Of a stretch of 64,000 bases of DNA, positions 33,425 through 41,681 are shown piece by piece. The first letter of the stretch is position 1. Each line of letters opens with the position of its first letter. This stretch comes from VAXT01 sp963728535 (GTDB lineage Bacteria > Actinomycetota > Thermoleophilia > Gaiellales > Gaiellaceae). The notes beneath the pieces were generated by a model that was given only the letters and a program-made list of their open reading frames with translations, was not told the DNA's origin and made no database searches. The stretch lies in contig CAVSKK010000001.1 in the NCBI GenBank assembly GCA_963728535.1, forward strand, positions 1,364,001-1,428,000, given 5' to 3'. Made by a program: the position numbers and the translations under genes.

Positions 33425-34980
33425 ATGTTGCCGTGCTTGCGTCGCGGGCGCGGCTCGCGCTTTGTGAGCGAGGTCTGCAGCGCATCGATCAGCAGCGGCC
33501 TCGTTCGTCGCGGTTCGATCACCTCGTCCACGTAGCCGCGCTCGGCGGCGACGTACGGGTTCGCGAACTGCTCGCGGTAGTCGGCAACGAGCTCTGCCCG
33601 GCGCGAGTCGGCGTCAGAACCCTCTTCGAGCTCCTTCCTGAACACGATGTTGACCGCGCCCTCGGGGCCCATCACCGCCACCTCGGCGGTGGGCCACGCG
33701 AAGTTGAAGTCGGCCCGAATGTGCTTGGAGCTCATCACGTCGTAGGCGCCGCCGTACGCCTTGCGCGTGATCACCGCGAGCTTGGGCACGGTCGCCTCGC
33801 AGTAGGCGTACAAGAGCTTGGCGCCGTGCCGGATGATCCCGCCCCACTCCTGGGCGGTCCCGGGCAGGAAGCCCGGCACGTCGACGAACGTGACGAGCGG
33901 GATGTTGAACGCATCGCACGTGCGCACGAACCGCGCCGCCTTCACGGACGAGTTGATGTCGAGCACTCCGGCCAGCGCGTGGGGCTGGTTCCCGACGATC
34001 CCCACCGAGTGGCCGCCGAGCCGGGCGAACCCGCAGACGATGTTCTCGGCGAAGCGCTCGTGCACCTCGAAGAACTCGCCGTCGTCAACGACGCGGCGGA
34101 CGATGTCCTTCATGTCGTACGGCTTGTTCGGATTGTCCGGGATCGCAGAGTCGAGCTCGGCGTCCTCCCGGTCGACCGGGTCAGAGGGCTCCGAGTACGG
34201 AGGTGGGTCGAGATTGTTCTGGGGCAGAAACGAGATCAGGTAACGGGCATCCTCGAGACAGGCCTCCTCGCTCGGCGAGGTGAAATGCGCGACACCGGAC
34301 TTCGTCGCATGCGTCGCCGCGCCGCCGAGCTCCTCGAAGCTGACTTCCTCGCCGGTCACGGTCTTCACCACGTCAGGCCCCGTGATGAACATGTAGGACG
34401 TCCCCTCGACCATGAGCACGAAGTCGGTCATCGCGGGCGAGTAGACGGCCCCGCCGGCGGTCGGTCCCATGACGAGGCTGATCTGCGGGATTACCCCGGA
34501 CGCCTGGACGTTGCGCCAGAAGATCTCCGCGTAGCCTGCGAGCGAGACCACGCCCTCCTGGATCCGCGCGCCGCCCGAGTCGTTGATGCCGATCACCGGG
34601 CAGCCGTACTTCGCAGCGAGATCCATGACCTTGACGATCTTCTCGGCGAACGCCTCCGAGAGGCTGCCGCCGAAGATCGTGAAGTCCTGCGAGAAGACGA
34701 AGACCTTGCGACCGAAGATCGTTCCGTAGCCGGTCACGACCGCGTCCCCGTACGGCCGCCGCTCCATCATCCCGAAGAGCGGGTTGCGATGGCGAACGAA
34801 CCGGTCGAGCTCGACGAACGAGCCCGGGTCGAGCAGCTTCTCGACCCGCTCGCGGGCGAGCATCTTCCCCTGCTCGTGCTGCCTCGCGACGGCCTTCTCG
34901 CTACCGGCATGCTCCGCTTCCTTGCGAAGCTCTCGCAGCTGCTCGAGCTTCCTCTGAGTCGAATCGTCTGTTGAGGCCAC
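33415..34980 (-). CDS. acyl-CoA carboxylase carboxyltransferase (beta) subunit
   Basis: 521 residues from GTG 34980. Both crotonase-like halves are visible: GINDSGGARIQEGVVSL and MGPTAGGAVYSPAMTDF (N-domain), then GVLDINSSVKAARFVRTCDA, TFVDVPGFLPGT, ITRKAYGGAYDVMSSKHI (C-domain). It transfers CO2 from carboxybiotin to acetyl- or propionyl-CoA; length and the DVMSSKH motif fit the PccB/AccD5-like type. It pairs with the alpha chain at 26678-28447. A longer start (35040) is open, but TAGGCT lies 8 nt before GTG 34980. The stop lies in a minisatellite. Confidence 0.93.
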   Translation of the reverse strand: MASTDDSTQRKLEQLRELRKEAEHAGSEKAVARQHEQGKMLARERVEKLLDPGSFVELDRFVRHRNPLFGMMERRPYGDAVVTGYGTIFGRKVFVFSQDFTIFGGSLSEAFAEKIVKVMDLAAKYGCPVIGINDSGGARIQEGVVSLAGYAEIFWRNVQASGVIPQISLVMGPTAGGAVYSPAMTDFVLMVEGTSYMFITGPDVVKTVTGEEVSFEELGGAATHATKSGVAHFTSPSEEACLEDARYLISFLPQNNLDPPPYSEPSDPVDREDAELDSAIPDNPNKPYDMKDIVRRVVDDGEFFEVHERFAENIVCGFARLGGHSVGIVGNQPHALAGVLDINSSVKAARFVRTCDAFNIPLVTFVDVPGFLPGTAQEWGGIIRHGAKLLYAYCEATVPKLAVITRKAYGGAYDVMSSKHIRADFNFAWPTAEVAVMGPEGAVNIVFRKELEEGSDADSRRAELVADYREQFANPYVAAERGYVDEVIEPRRTRPLLIDALQTSLTKREPRPRRKHGNIPL

Positions 34981-35017
34981 GGCGCAGGAGCCTAACGGCA
35001 CCGTTAGGCTCGCGTTA
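34981..35017. promoter_or_regulatory. symmetric divergent promoter in a 22-bp palindrome
   Basis: AGCCTAACGG and CCGTTAGGCT are perfect 10-bp arms around CA (34989-35010). Each outer end is a TAGGCT hexamer reading outward: on the minus strand 8 nt before the carboxyltransferase GTG (34980), on the plus strand 7 nt before GTG 35018. The palindrome could thus be both a pair of leaderless -10 elements and a repressor operator that closes both genes at once. Confidence 0.6.
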
Positions 35018-35716
35018 GTGACGCGGATTGCCTCGGGCACTTACCTCGCCGAGCTAGTCAGGCGCCCGTCGGACTGGCCCGACAAGATCGAACGCACATT
35101 GACGCGCGACGGGTCCTGGTCCGCCTGGAACGAGTGGCGGATAGGAACTGTCACCGAGGAGCGGATCGAGCGCGTCCTCGAGGGCTATGAAGTCTCGTCT
35201 GCTTGCGACCTCCGCTTCACCGCCCGGCTTCCGAGCCTGGAGGATGCCCTTGCCGCTCGCAGGATCTTCGCTTTGCTTCACGGGCACCTCTTCTACAGCT
35301 TCGGCTGGCCGAGTTGGGCTGGATACATGCGTATGAAGCCCGAAGACGCCGCCAGGGCGCCGTATTCCGAAGATGCCGAGCCGTATCTCGTTCAGCTCTA
35401 CGAGGAGGCGATCGGGGAACTCGAACCACGATTCGAGGAGATCAATCGGGCAATCGAACAGGACGGCGTCTGGGCTGAGGGTGGCAAGGAGATCCGCAGC
35501 GCCGACGGGTATCCGGAGATAGCAGCTGACGGGACCGAGTCCGTGGTGCCCGAGGCGTGGTTTGAGGTAAGCGTTCGGCGAGCCGCCGTTGAGGTCGGGT
35601 GGAAGTCACCGACATATGAGAGGGCGGCCTTGTTCGTCGGCATACTCGACAGGGTCCTAACGAACCTGATTCAGGCAGGCGTTTGGTCGGAGCCGAGCGT
35701 GGAGAGCGCAGGCTAG
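35018..35716 (+). CDS. conserved-looking hypothetical protein
   Basis: 232 residues from GTG 35018 (leaderless by the TAGGCT rule). Soluble, acidic, mixed alpha/beta with a Trp-rich middle (GWPSWAGYMRMKPEDA, about 95-110) and a long Glu-rich helix (YEEAIGELEPRFEEINRAIE, about 128-147). No signal peptide, no known motif. The stop is directly followed by the ATG of the PLP enzyme, so they form an operon. Its GC content seems slightly lower than the neighbours. Function unknown. Confidence 0.65.
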   Translation: MTRIASGTYLAELVRRPSDWPDKIERTLTRDGSWSAWNEWRIGTVTEERIERVLEGYEVSSACDLRFTARLPSLEDALAARRIFALLHGHLFYSFGWPSWAGYMRMKPEDAARAPYSEDAEPYLVQLYEEAIGELEPRFEEINRAIEQDGVWAEGGKEIRSADGYPEIAADGTESVVPEAWFEVSVRRAAVEVGWKSPTYERAALFVGILDRVLTNLIQAGVWSEPSVESAG

Positions 35717-36673
35717 ATGGCAGGCACCCCGCTCGACCGTTCGACGCTCTGGCCCTACGAGGACGGCGAGCTGGGCGAGTTCTACTACCAGCGCTACGCG
35801 CACCCCACCGGCGTCGCCGCCGAACGCGTCCTCGGGGAGCTCGACGGCGGCGAGGCACTCCTCTTCTCCTCCGGTGCAGGAGCGACGACGGCGGTCGTCC
35901 TGGCTCTCCTCGAGCCCGGTGCCACCATCGCCGTCGCCGAAGGCTGCTACTACGGGACACCGACTCTCTTTCGGGAGCTCGAGCGCTGGGGCCTCGAGCA
36001 CGTGGAGTTCGACCAGACCACGCCGCCGCCCGAGGGCGTCCAGCTCGTCTGGCTCGAGGCTCCGTCGAACCCATTCCTGACGATGCCCGACCTCGAGGCC
36101 GCCGCCGCCCACCCGGCGCCGGTGCTCGTCGACGCAACCGCCGCAACGCCCATTCACCTGCGCCCGCTCGAGCACGGGGCCGACCTCGTCCTGCACAGCG
36201 CGACGAAGTACCTGAGCGGTCACTCGGACGTGCTCCTCGGGGCCGTCGTCTGCCGCGATCCGGAGACGGCGACGCGGCTCCGCGAGTTTCGGAGCCGCTC
36301 GGGCATCGTCGCAGCGCCCGACCCGGCGTGGCTCCTCCTGCGCGGGCTGAAGACGCTCGAGATTCGCGTCCGGCGCCAGACCGAGACGGCGCAAGAGCTC
36401 GCTCGCAGGCTCGAGGCGCATCCCAAGGTCGAGACCGTTCGCTACCCGGGCTTTGGCGGGCTGCTCTCGTTCGACGTCGCAGACGCCCGGAGTGTCGAGA
36501 CGTCGACCCGGCTGATCAAGAACGCGACGAGCCTCGGCGGGGTCGAGTCGACGATGGAGTCGCGGTACCGCTGGGAGGGCGATCGCGTGCCCGAGGGCCT
36601 GCTTCGCCTCAGCGTCGGCCTGGAGGATGCCGAGGCGCTCTGGGGCGACCTCGAACAGGCGCTGTCGGGCTGA
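35717..36673 (+). CDS. Cys/Met metabolism PLP enzyme (cystathionine gamma-synthase/lyase-like)
   Basis: 318 residues. YYQRYAHPTGVAAERVLGEL (about 23-42), SSGAGATTAVVLALL, EGCYYGT, LEAPSNPFLTMPDL and the PLP-lysine in VLHSATKYLSGHSDVLLG (Lys about residue 161), with a C-terminal SLGGVESTMESRYRW. It is 60-80 residues shorter than typical family members, mostly at the N-terminus. It could be a gamma-synthase, gamma-lyase or a related beta/gamma-eliminase. Its 3' end overlaps the ABC-F gene by 65 bp. Confidence 0.85.
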   Translation: MAGTPLDRSTLWPYEDGELGEFYYQRYAHPTGVAAERVLGELDGGEALLFSSGAGATTAVVLALLEPGATIAVAEGCYYGTPTLFRELERWGLEHVEFDQTTPPPEGVQLVWLEAPSNPFLTMPDLEAAAAHPAPVLVDATAATPIHLRPLEHGADLVLHSATKYLSGHSDVLLGAVVCRDPETATRLREFRSRSGIVAAPDPAWLLLRGLKTLEIRVRRQTETAQELARRLEAHPKVETVRYPGFGGLLSFDVADARSVETSTRLIKNATSLGGVESTMESRYRWEGDRVPEGLLRLSVGLEDAEALWGDLEQALSG

Positions 36674-38249
36674 GCTCGACGACTCGCGTGACCCCGACCT
36701 GCTCGAGGAAGCGCCGGTCGTGCGTGACGAGGATCAGCGTCCCGTCGTACGCGCCCAGCGCTCGCTCGAGCTCCTCGACCGCCGGCAGGTCGAGGTGGTT
36801 CGTCGGCTCGTCGAGGACGAGGCAGCCGGCTCCGCGCGCAGCCTGAACCGCGAGCTCCGCACGCGTCCTCTCACCGGGTGAGAGGCTTCCGGCCGGCCGG
36901 AGGACGTGGCTTGCGTAGAGGTCGAACTTCGCCAGCAGCGTCCGAGCCTCGCTTTCGAGCATCCCGGCCGCCGCGCAGAACGAGCCGAGCAAAGGCTGGT
37001 CGGGGGCGAAGAGGGCCCGCGCCTGGCCGATCTCGCCAAAGACGGCGGCCGGGCCGACGCGGCGTGTGCCCGCCGTGAGCTCGAGCCGCCCGAGCAAGCC
37101 GTCGAGGAGTGTCGTCTTGCCGGCGCCGTTCGGGCCGGTAATCGAGATCCGCTCTCCCCAGCCGACGTTGACGTCGATCGGCCCGAGCCGGAACGAGCCG
37201 CGCTCGAGGACGGCGCGATCGAGAGAGACGACGAGATCGCCCGAGCGCCCCTCCGGTGCCAGGTCGAGTTGGAGCTCCCAGGGCTGCCAGGGCTTCTCGA
37301 CCCGGTCGCGCTCCAGCCACTCGACTCGGCGCGCCGCCGCGCGCGTTTTCGACATGAGGGCATGCGTCCCGCGGCGGTTTGCCTGCTTGCCACCCACCCG
37401 GGCCTGCTCGCGACGGTCGCGGTGGAGCCGCGTGAAGCGCCCGCGCTCCTCGCTCCAGTGCGCAAAGGCCCGCTCGTGCTCGGCGCGCGCGTGCTTCCGC
37501 GCAGCCTCGAACTCACTCCACCCTCCCGCGTAGTGGTGGACGCGCTGCGTTCCGGACTCGAGCTCGACGATTCGGTTCACCGTCCGGTCGAGCAGAGCTC
37601 GGTCGTGGGAGACGAGCACGACGCCGCCCTCGACAGCGAGCAGGAAGCGCTCGAGCAGGTCGAGCCCGGCGAAGTCCAAGTCGTTCGTCGGCTCGTCCAG
37701 CAGGAAGACGTCGAACCGCGCAAGCAGGATCGAGGCAAGCGCCGCCCGGCCCTGCTCGCCGCCGGAGAGCGAGCCCGCGGGCCGGTCGAGCGGCGCGTCG
37801 AGGCCGACATCCGCGAGCACGCCGCGAGCGCGCGCTTCGAAGTCGGCGCCGCCGAGAGCAAGGAAACGCTCGAGGGTCTCGGCGTGGGCCTCGGCCGCAT
37901 GCGGGTCGCCTTCGAGCACGGCCTCCAAGGCCGCGAGCTTCGCCTCGACCTCTCCCACGCCGGTCCGGCGCGCGAGATAGGAGGCGAGCGTCTCCTCAGG
38001 CGCGAGGTCGCGCTCCTGCGGGAGATAGCCGACGCGCAGGGACGGCGGATTGCGCGTAAGGGAACCACCATCGAGCGGTTCGAGCCCGGCGAGGGCGCGC
38101 AGAAGCGTCGTCTTGCCGCGGCCGTTCGGCCCGACGACGCCGATCCGGCTCCCCGGGGTGACCGCGAGCGAAACGCGCTCGAGAATCGCGTCCGCGCCGC
38201 GGTGGATGGTGATGTCTGTTGCGGCAAGCGTGCCGCCCTGCTGGTGCAT
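36609..38249 (-). CDS. ABC-F family ATPase (ribosome-associated)
   Basis: 546 residues. Two ABC cassettes with no TM domain: Walker A GPNGRGKTTLLRALAG (about 39-54) and GPNGAGKTTLLDGLLG (about 352-367), signatures SLSGGEQGRAALA and SLSPGERTRAELA, Walker B LLDEPTNDLD and VLDEPTNHLD, and a charged linker (about 240-310) that in this family enters the ribosomal E site. Members protect ribosomes from antibiotics or resolve stalls. AGGAGG lies 7 nt before the ATG and is next to a leader hairpin. The C-terminal tail is Pro/Arg-rich. Confidence 0.9.
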   Translation of the reverse strand: MHQQGGTLAATDITIHRGADAILERVSLAVTPGSRIGVVGPNGRGKTTLLRALAGLEPLDGGSLTRNPPSLRVGYLPQERDLAPEETLASYLARRTGVGEVEAKLAALEAVLEGDPHAAEAHAETLERFLALGGADFEARARGVLADVGLDAPLDRPAGSLSGGEQGRAALASILLARFDVFLLDEPTNDLDFAGLDLLERFLLAVEGGVVLVSHDRALLDRTVNRIVELESGTQRVHHYAGGWSEFEAARKHARAEHERAFAHWSEERGRFTRLHRDRREQARVGGKQANRRGTHALMSKTRAAARRVEWLERDRVEKPWQPWELQLDLAPEGRSGDLVVSLDRAVLERGSFRLGPIDVNVGWGERISITGPNGAGKTTLLDGLLGRLELTAGTRRVGPAAVFGEIGQARALFAPDQPLLGSFCAAAGMLESEARTLLAKFDLYASHVLRPAGSLSPGERTRAELAVQAARGAGCLVLDEPTNHLDLPAVEELERALGAYDGTLILVTHDRRFLEQVGVTRVVELSPTAPVRGRPRAPRHPPGRR

Positions 38250-38256
38250 CGAAGGA

Positions 38257-38313
38257 CCTCCTGACCGATTGGCGGAGCCGGCGCTCCGCGCGAGAAGTTC
38301 GTGTGTCGGTCAG
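38257..38313 (-). promoter_or_regulatory. structured 5' leader touching the ABC-F Shine-Dalgarno
   Basis: In the mRNA, CTGACCGA (38313-38306) can pair with TCGGTCAG (38268-38261), enclosing an inner perfect stem GCGGAGC/GCTCCGC (38272-38278 with 38283-38289). The 3' end of the outer stem supplies the first AG of the AGGAGG ribosome-binding site, so folding should restrict initiation. ABC-F resistance genes are often controlled by leader attenuation, so a ribosome-responsive switch is plausible. The inner hairpin could alternatively end transcripts coming from the tRNA. Confidence 0.5.
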
Positions 38314-38368
38314 CGATCCGTCATGAGCAGGCACCCGGAGGCGCCACATTCATCGTAGCTATCCCAGG

Positions 38369-38440
38369 AGCCGGAGGAGGGATTCGAACCCCCGGCCCGC
38401 GGTTTACAAAACCGCTGCTCTACCCCTGAGCTACTCCGGC
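38369..38440 (-). tRNA. tRNA-Thr (anticodon TGT)
   Basis: A 72-nt cloverleaf: acceptor GCCGGAG pairs with CTCCGGC, D-arm AGCTCAGGGGTAGAGCA, anticodon stem GCGGT/ACCGC with loop TTTGTAA (anticodon TGT), T-arm with GGTTCGAAT. Discriminator T and no encoded CCA. It starts only 22 nt after the sigH stop, so it may be processed from the sigH transcript. Confidence 0.93.
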
Positions 38441-38462
38441 CGACACGCGAATCGTAGCGGGG

Positions 38463-39131
38463 CTACTGAAGAACCTGGCGCGAGCGCTGGTGCGTGTAGA
38501 TCTTCCGCTTGACCCGCTGGAGGGCGTTGTCGATCGTCTTCGTGTCGCAGCCGAGCACCTCGGCCATGTCCTCGTAGCTCGCGCCCTCTAGATAGAGCTT
38601 CAGCGCGTCCGCCTCGAGCTTCGACAACCCGGAGCCCAGGCAGAACACGAGGCTCTGGAGCTCCTCCGTCGAGATCACCGAGACGACCGGGTCGTTCACG
38701 TGCGATCCGGGCAAGGCATCGCCGAGCGTGCATTCGCCGTCGTTGTCCTGCCCCGCCGGTGTGTGGCTGAACGAGACGTACGTGTTGAGCGGCGAGTGCT
38801 TGAACCGGGTCGCCGTCTTGATCGCCGTGATGATCTGCCGCGTCACGCAGAGCTCGGCAAACGAGCGAAACGAGGTCTCCTTGTCGTGGCGGAAGTCGCG
38901 GACTGCCTTGTAGAGCCCGATCAGGCCCTCCTGCACGAGATCCTCGCCGTCGCCGCCGGCCAGGAAGTACGAGCTCGCCTTCAGCCGGACGAAACCGGTG
39001 TAGCGGCGGATGAGGTAGTCCATCGCCTTCTCGTCGCCGTTCCGAGCCCTGATGACGAGCTGCAAATCCTCGAGCTCACGCTCCGCCTTTTGCTGTCGGC
39101 GGATTTCGGGGGCTGGACGGGCGGCGGCCAT
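38463..39131 (-). CDS. sigH: RNA polymerase sigma factor SigH (Spo0H-like)
   Basis: 222 residues. Region 2 reads DYLIRRYTGFVRLKASSYFL and EDLVQEGLIGLYKAVRDF (core binding and -10 recognition), continuing with FAELCVTRQIITAIKTATR, which is nearly the Bacillus SigH sequence; region 4 (about 160-215) has SKLEADALKLYLEGASYEDM and a helix-turn-helix. In Bacillus SigH directs the transition to sporulation and competence; here it probably governs a stationary-phase regulon, since sporulation is not known for the inferred lineage. It follows rlmB-yacP as in Firmicutes. Confidence 0.93.
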   Translation of the reverse strand: MAAARPAPEIRRQQKAERELEDLQLVIRARNGDEKAMDYLIRRYTGFVRLKASSYFLAGGDGEDLVQEGLIGLYKAVRDFRHDKETSFRSFAELCVTRQIITAIKTATRFKHSPLNTYVSFSHTPAGQDNDGECTLGDALPGSHVNDPVVSVISTEELQSLVFCLGSGLSKLEADALKLYLEGASYEDMAEVLGCDTKTIDNALQRVKRKIYTHQRSRQVLQ

Positions 39132-39174
39132 ATGTGAGAAGGGGTCGGGGCGAGCACTTGCGATCTCACCCTTT

Positions 39175-39203
39175 CGCTAGCGCCAAAGTAGCACTAATGT
39201 CAA
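39175..39203 (-). promoter_or_regulatory. possible sigH promoter in an AT-rich patch
   Basis: Perfect -35 TTGACA (39203-39198) on the minus strand with CTAGCG (39180-39175) 17 bp later as a poor -10. The surrounding 39180-39235 is clearly more AT-rich than the rest of the window. The ATG at 39131 has no good Shine-Dalgarno. Confidence 0.35.
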
Positions 39204-39223
39204 GGAATTACAATAAAACTGCA

Positions 39224-39247
39224 AAGGTCCCGCTTCTTATGGACCTT
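39224..39247 (-). terminator. hairpin at the yacP stop codon
   Basis: AAGGTCC/GGACCTT (39224-39230 with 39241-39247, 10-nt loop) overlaps the yacP stop and is followed on the minus strand by TGCAGTTTTATT. It probably separates the gltX-cysS-rlmB-yacP transcript from sigH. Confidence 0.45.
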
Positions 39248-39674
39248 GCCCTCGGCGCAGCTGCTCGAGTCGTGCCCTCGTTTCCGGGTCGAGCTTGTCT
39301 TCGACACGCATCGGCTTTCCCTCCTCGTGGGACACGAGGGCGAAGTCGCGCGTGAAGGTGGCCGAAGAGAGCTTCATCACCTTCATGCCGGACGTGCCCC
39401 GCACCGCGGAGTCCGACGAAACGAGGCAGACGCGCTCCTGGTCGCGGTGTTCGGCGGCCAGCCGTTCGAGCAACGTGTCGGCGTCCTCGGCGAAGCGGAC
39501 CTCCAGGGGTCCGTAGCTCAGGTCCTCGCCGCTCCCGTCGAAGACGAGCACGCCGCGGGCCCCTTTCTCCGCGACGAAGCTCGCCAGCTTGTCCGTCAGC
39601 TCCCGCGAATCCTCGAAGCCGCCCACGTGCAGGAGGTTGAACCCGTCGAAGAGGTAGAGGGTCGGATCAGGCAT
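39237..39674 (-). CDS. NYN-domain RNase, YacP/Rae1 family
   Basis: 145 residues. PIN-like acidic residues in YLFDGFNLLHVGG (about 7-19), LVFDGSGED (about 43-51), FAEDADTLLERLAAE (about 61-75) and LVSSDSAVRGT (about 84-94). In Bacillus, Rae1 (YacP) cleaves mRNA on the ribosome. Its position between rlmB and sigH is the same as in Bacillus. It overlaps rlmB by 8 bp. Confidence 0.88.
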   Translation of the reverse strand: MPDPTLYLFDGFNLLHVGGFEDSRELTDKLASFVAEKGARGVLVFDGSGEDLSYGPLEVRFAEDADTLLERLAAEHRDQERVCLVSSDSAVRGTSGMKVMKLSSATFTRDFALVSHEEGKPMRVEDKLDPETRARLEQLRRGQGP

Positions 39675-40392
39675 GTGCCCGCTGCCTGCGCGCCTCGTAG
39701 AGCAGCACGGCCGCGGCGACGCTCACGTTCAGCGATTCGACATTGCCCGCGAGCGGGATCGAGACGAGCGCGTCGCAGGTGCGCCTGACAAGGGGCCGCA
39801 GGCCGCGACCCTCTGCGCCGAAGACGAAGGCCGCCCCGCCCGTCAGGTCGGTCTCCCACATCGGCTTGGCGGATTCACCCGCATCGGCGCCGTAGGTCCA
39901 CAGATCCGCGCCCTTGACCTCTTCCAGATAGCGGGCGAGGTTCGGCACGACGGCGAGCCTGACGTGCTCGACCGCCCCTGCCGAGGCGCGGCAAACAGCC
40001 GGCGTTACTCGGGCCGACCCGTGCGCCGGGACGATGACGCCCGTCGCCCCCGCCCCCTCGGCGGCCCGGCAGACGGCGCCGAGATTGTGCGGATCGGTCA
40101 CGCGATCGAGGCAGACGAGGAGCGGGCTCGGCTCGGCCGCCAGCTCGAAGGCGTCCGCGTACCGGTACGGCTCGCAGAAGGCGAGGACGCCCTGATGATC
40201 GCGAGTCCCGGCCTTTTCGGTCAGCTCCCGTTCGGCCCTGGCCTGGGACCTGGTCCCGGGAGGTGGCTCCTGGAGCCATGGCTCGGCCGCTAAGGCCCGC
40301 TCGGTCACCCAGAGCTCCCGTACCTCGCGCGGGCCGCGGAGGGCCTCATGCACCGGCCGGCGGCCGTAGACGTGCTCCGCCGCCGCGGTCAT
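39667..40392 (-). CDS. rlmB: 23S rRNA (guanosine-2'-O)-methyltransferase
   Basis: 241 residues from ATG 40392 (ATGA overlap with cysS); an upstream Arg-rich reading is the shadow of cysS. N-terminal L30e-like substrate-binding domain (EHVYGRRPVHEALRGP), then a SpoU knot domain with DRVTDPHNLGAVCRAAEGAG (motif 1), FVFGAEGRGLRPLVRR (motif 2) and IPLAGNVESLNVSVAAAVLL (motif 3). Catalytic Arg and Asn are intact. It methylates G2251 (E. coli numbering) or acts as a TrmH-like homologue. Confidence 0.92.
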   Translation of the reverse strand: MTAAAEHVYGRRPVHEALRGPREVRELWVTERALAAEPWLQEPPPGTRSQARAERELTEKAGTRDHQGVLAFCEPYRYADAFELAAEPSPLLVCLDRVTDPHNLGAVCRAAEGAGATGVIVPAHGSARVTPAVCRASAGAVEHVRLAVVPNLARYLEEVKGADLWTYGADAGESAKPMWETDLTGGAAFVFGAEGRGLRPLVRRTCDALVSIPLAGNVESLNVSVAAAVLLYEARRQRAHA

Positions 40393-41681
40393 CGCTTCGG
40401 GACGAGCTGGTAGCCCGGTTCGCCGGCGACGTCTCGCACCTCCCAGCCGGCGTCCTCGATCTCCTGGCGCAAGCGGTCGGCCTCGTCGTAGTCGCCGCCG
40501 GTCCGGACCTCGGCGCGCTGCCGGGCGAGCGCGTGCAGTTCGCCAGGAGCCGCTGTCTCCTCCGCGAGCGACCCGAGGCCGAAGAGGTCGAGCGCGCGAC
40601 GCAGAAGCTCGTGGTCGCGCCAACCGTGCATCACGGCGAGCGCCTCAGGGGTGTTGAAGTCGTCCTCGAGTACCCGGACGAGATCGTGCCAGGAGCCTCC
40701 CGGCTCAGAGGGGTTGCGAAAAACCTCGCGGAGGCCGTCAGCCCGCGCCCGTGCCGCGACGAGCGTCTCGTCGGAATAGTCCATCGGCTTGCGCCAGTGG
40801 GCGCCGAGAAAGAGCATCAGAAGCGTCTCGGCGCCCCACTCCTCGACCGCCTCCTGCAACGTGACGACGTTGCCGACCGACTTCGACATCTTCTCGCCGC
40901 CGAAGCGGAGCATCCCGTTGTGCATCCAGATGCGCGCGAACTCGCGGCCCGCGCCGCGCGACTGGGCGATCTCGTTTTCGTGATGGGGAAAGACGAGGTC
41001 GAGCCCGCCACCGTGGATCTCGAAAGCGGGCCCGAGGTGCATCTCGGCCATCGCCGAGCACTCGATGTGCCAGCCTGGACGGCCGTTCCCCCACGGTGAG
41101 GCCCACGAGGTGTCCTCGCCGTCTTTGTGCGCCTTCCAGAGGGCGAAGTCACGCGGGTCCTCCTTGAGCGAGCTCTGTTCCTCTTCCTCGGACGGGTTGC
41201 GGGTCGCCGACTCGTCGTCGTGTCGCCCGGCAAGCCGTCCGTAGTCCTCGTAGCGTCCAACTCGGAAGTAGACGTCGCCACCGGCTTCGTAGGCGAGGTC
41301 TCGTCTGACCAGCTCCTCGATCAGGGCGACGATCTCGAGGATGGACTCCGTCGCGAGCGGCTCGAAGTCCGGTCGCCCCAGACCGAGCAGATCGGTGTCC
41401 TCGACATACCAGCGAGCAGCGTCGGCGGCGAGCTTCGCACTCGATCCGGGAGCCGCCCTGTAGATCTTGTCGTTGATGTCGGTGATGTTCTCGACCAGCG
41501 TCACCTCGTAGCCCTGCTCCAGGAGCCAGCGCCGCAGCCACATGGAGACGATGAACGGCCGCGCATTGCCGACGTGGATGCGCTGGTAGACGGTCGGGCC
41601 GCAGAAGTACATCCCGATCCGGCCTTGGCCCGGCTGTGGCAGCTCCTCGAGCCCTCGCGTCGCAGTGTTATAGAGCAGCAT
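40389..41681 (-). CDS. cysS: cysteinyl-tRNA synthetase
   Basis: 430 residues from ATG 41681, preceded by GGAGGA; the 41744 start would overlap gltX much further. Class Ia: the zinc Cys in MYFCGPTVYQRIHVGNARP with the HVGN form of HIGH (about 23-41), GWHIECSAMA, FPHHENEIAQSRGA (zinc ligands) and KMSKSVGNVV. The C-terminal anticodon domain is on the short side. Overlaps gltX by 14 bp. Confidence 0.96.
   Translation of the reverse strand: MLLYNTATRGLEELPQPGQGRIGMYFCGPTVYQRIHVGNARPFIVSMWLRRWLLEQGYEVTLVENITDINDKIYRAAPGSSAKLAADAARWYVEDTDLLGLGRPDFEPLATESILEIVALIEELVRRDLAYEAGGDVYFRVGRYEDYGRLAGRHDDESATRNPSEEEEQSSLKEDPRDFALWKAHKDGEDTSWASPWGNGRPGWHIECSAMAEMHLGPAFEIHGGGLDLVFPHHENEIAQSRGAGREFARIWMHNGMLRFGGEKMSKSVGNVVTLQEAVEEWGAETLLMLFLGAHWRKPMDYSDETLVAARARADGLREVFRNPSEPGGSWHDLVRVLEDDFNTPEALAVMHGWRDHELLRRALDLFGLGSLAEETAAPGELHALARQRAEVRTGGDYDEADRLRQEIEDAGWEVRDVAGEPGYQLVPKR

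Noticed and set aside
33433..34974. A 513-codon frame antisense to the carboxyltransferase gene
   Set aside because: Pure shadow frame; the opposite strand carries an unambiguous enzyme with catalytic motifs.
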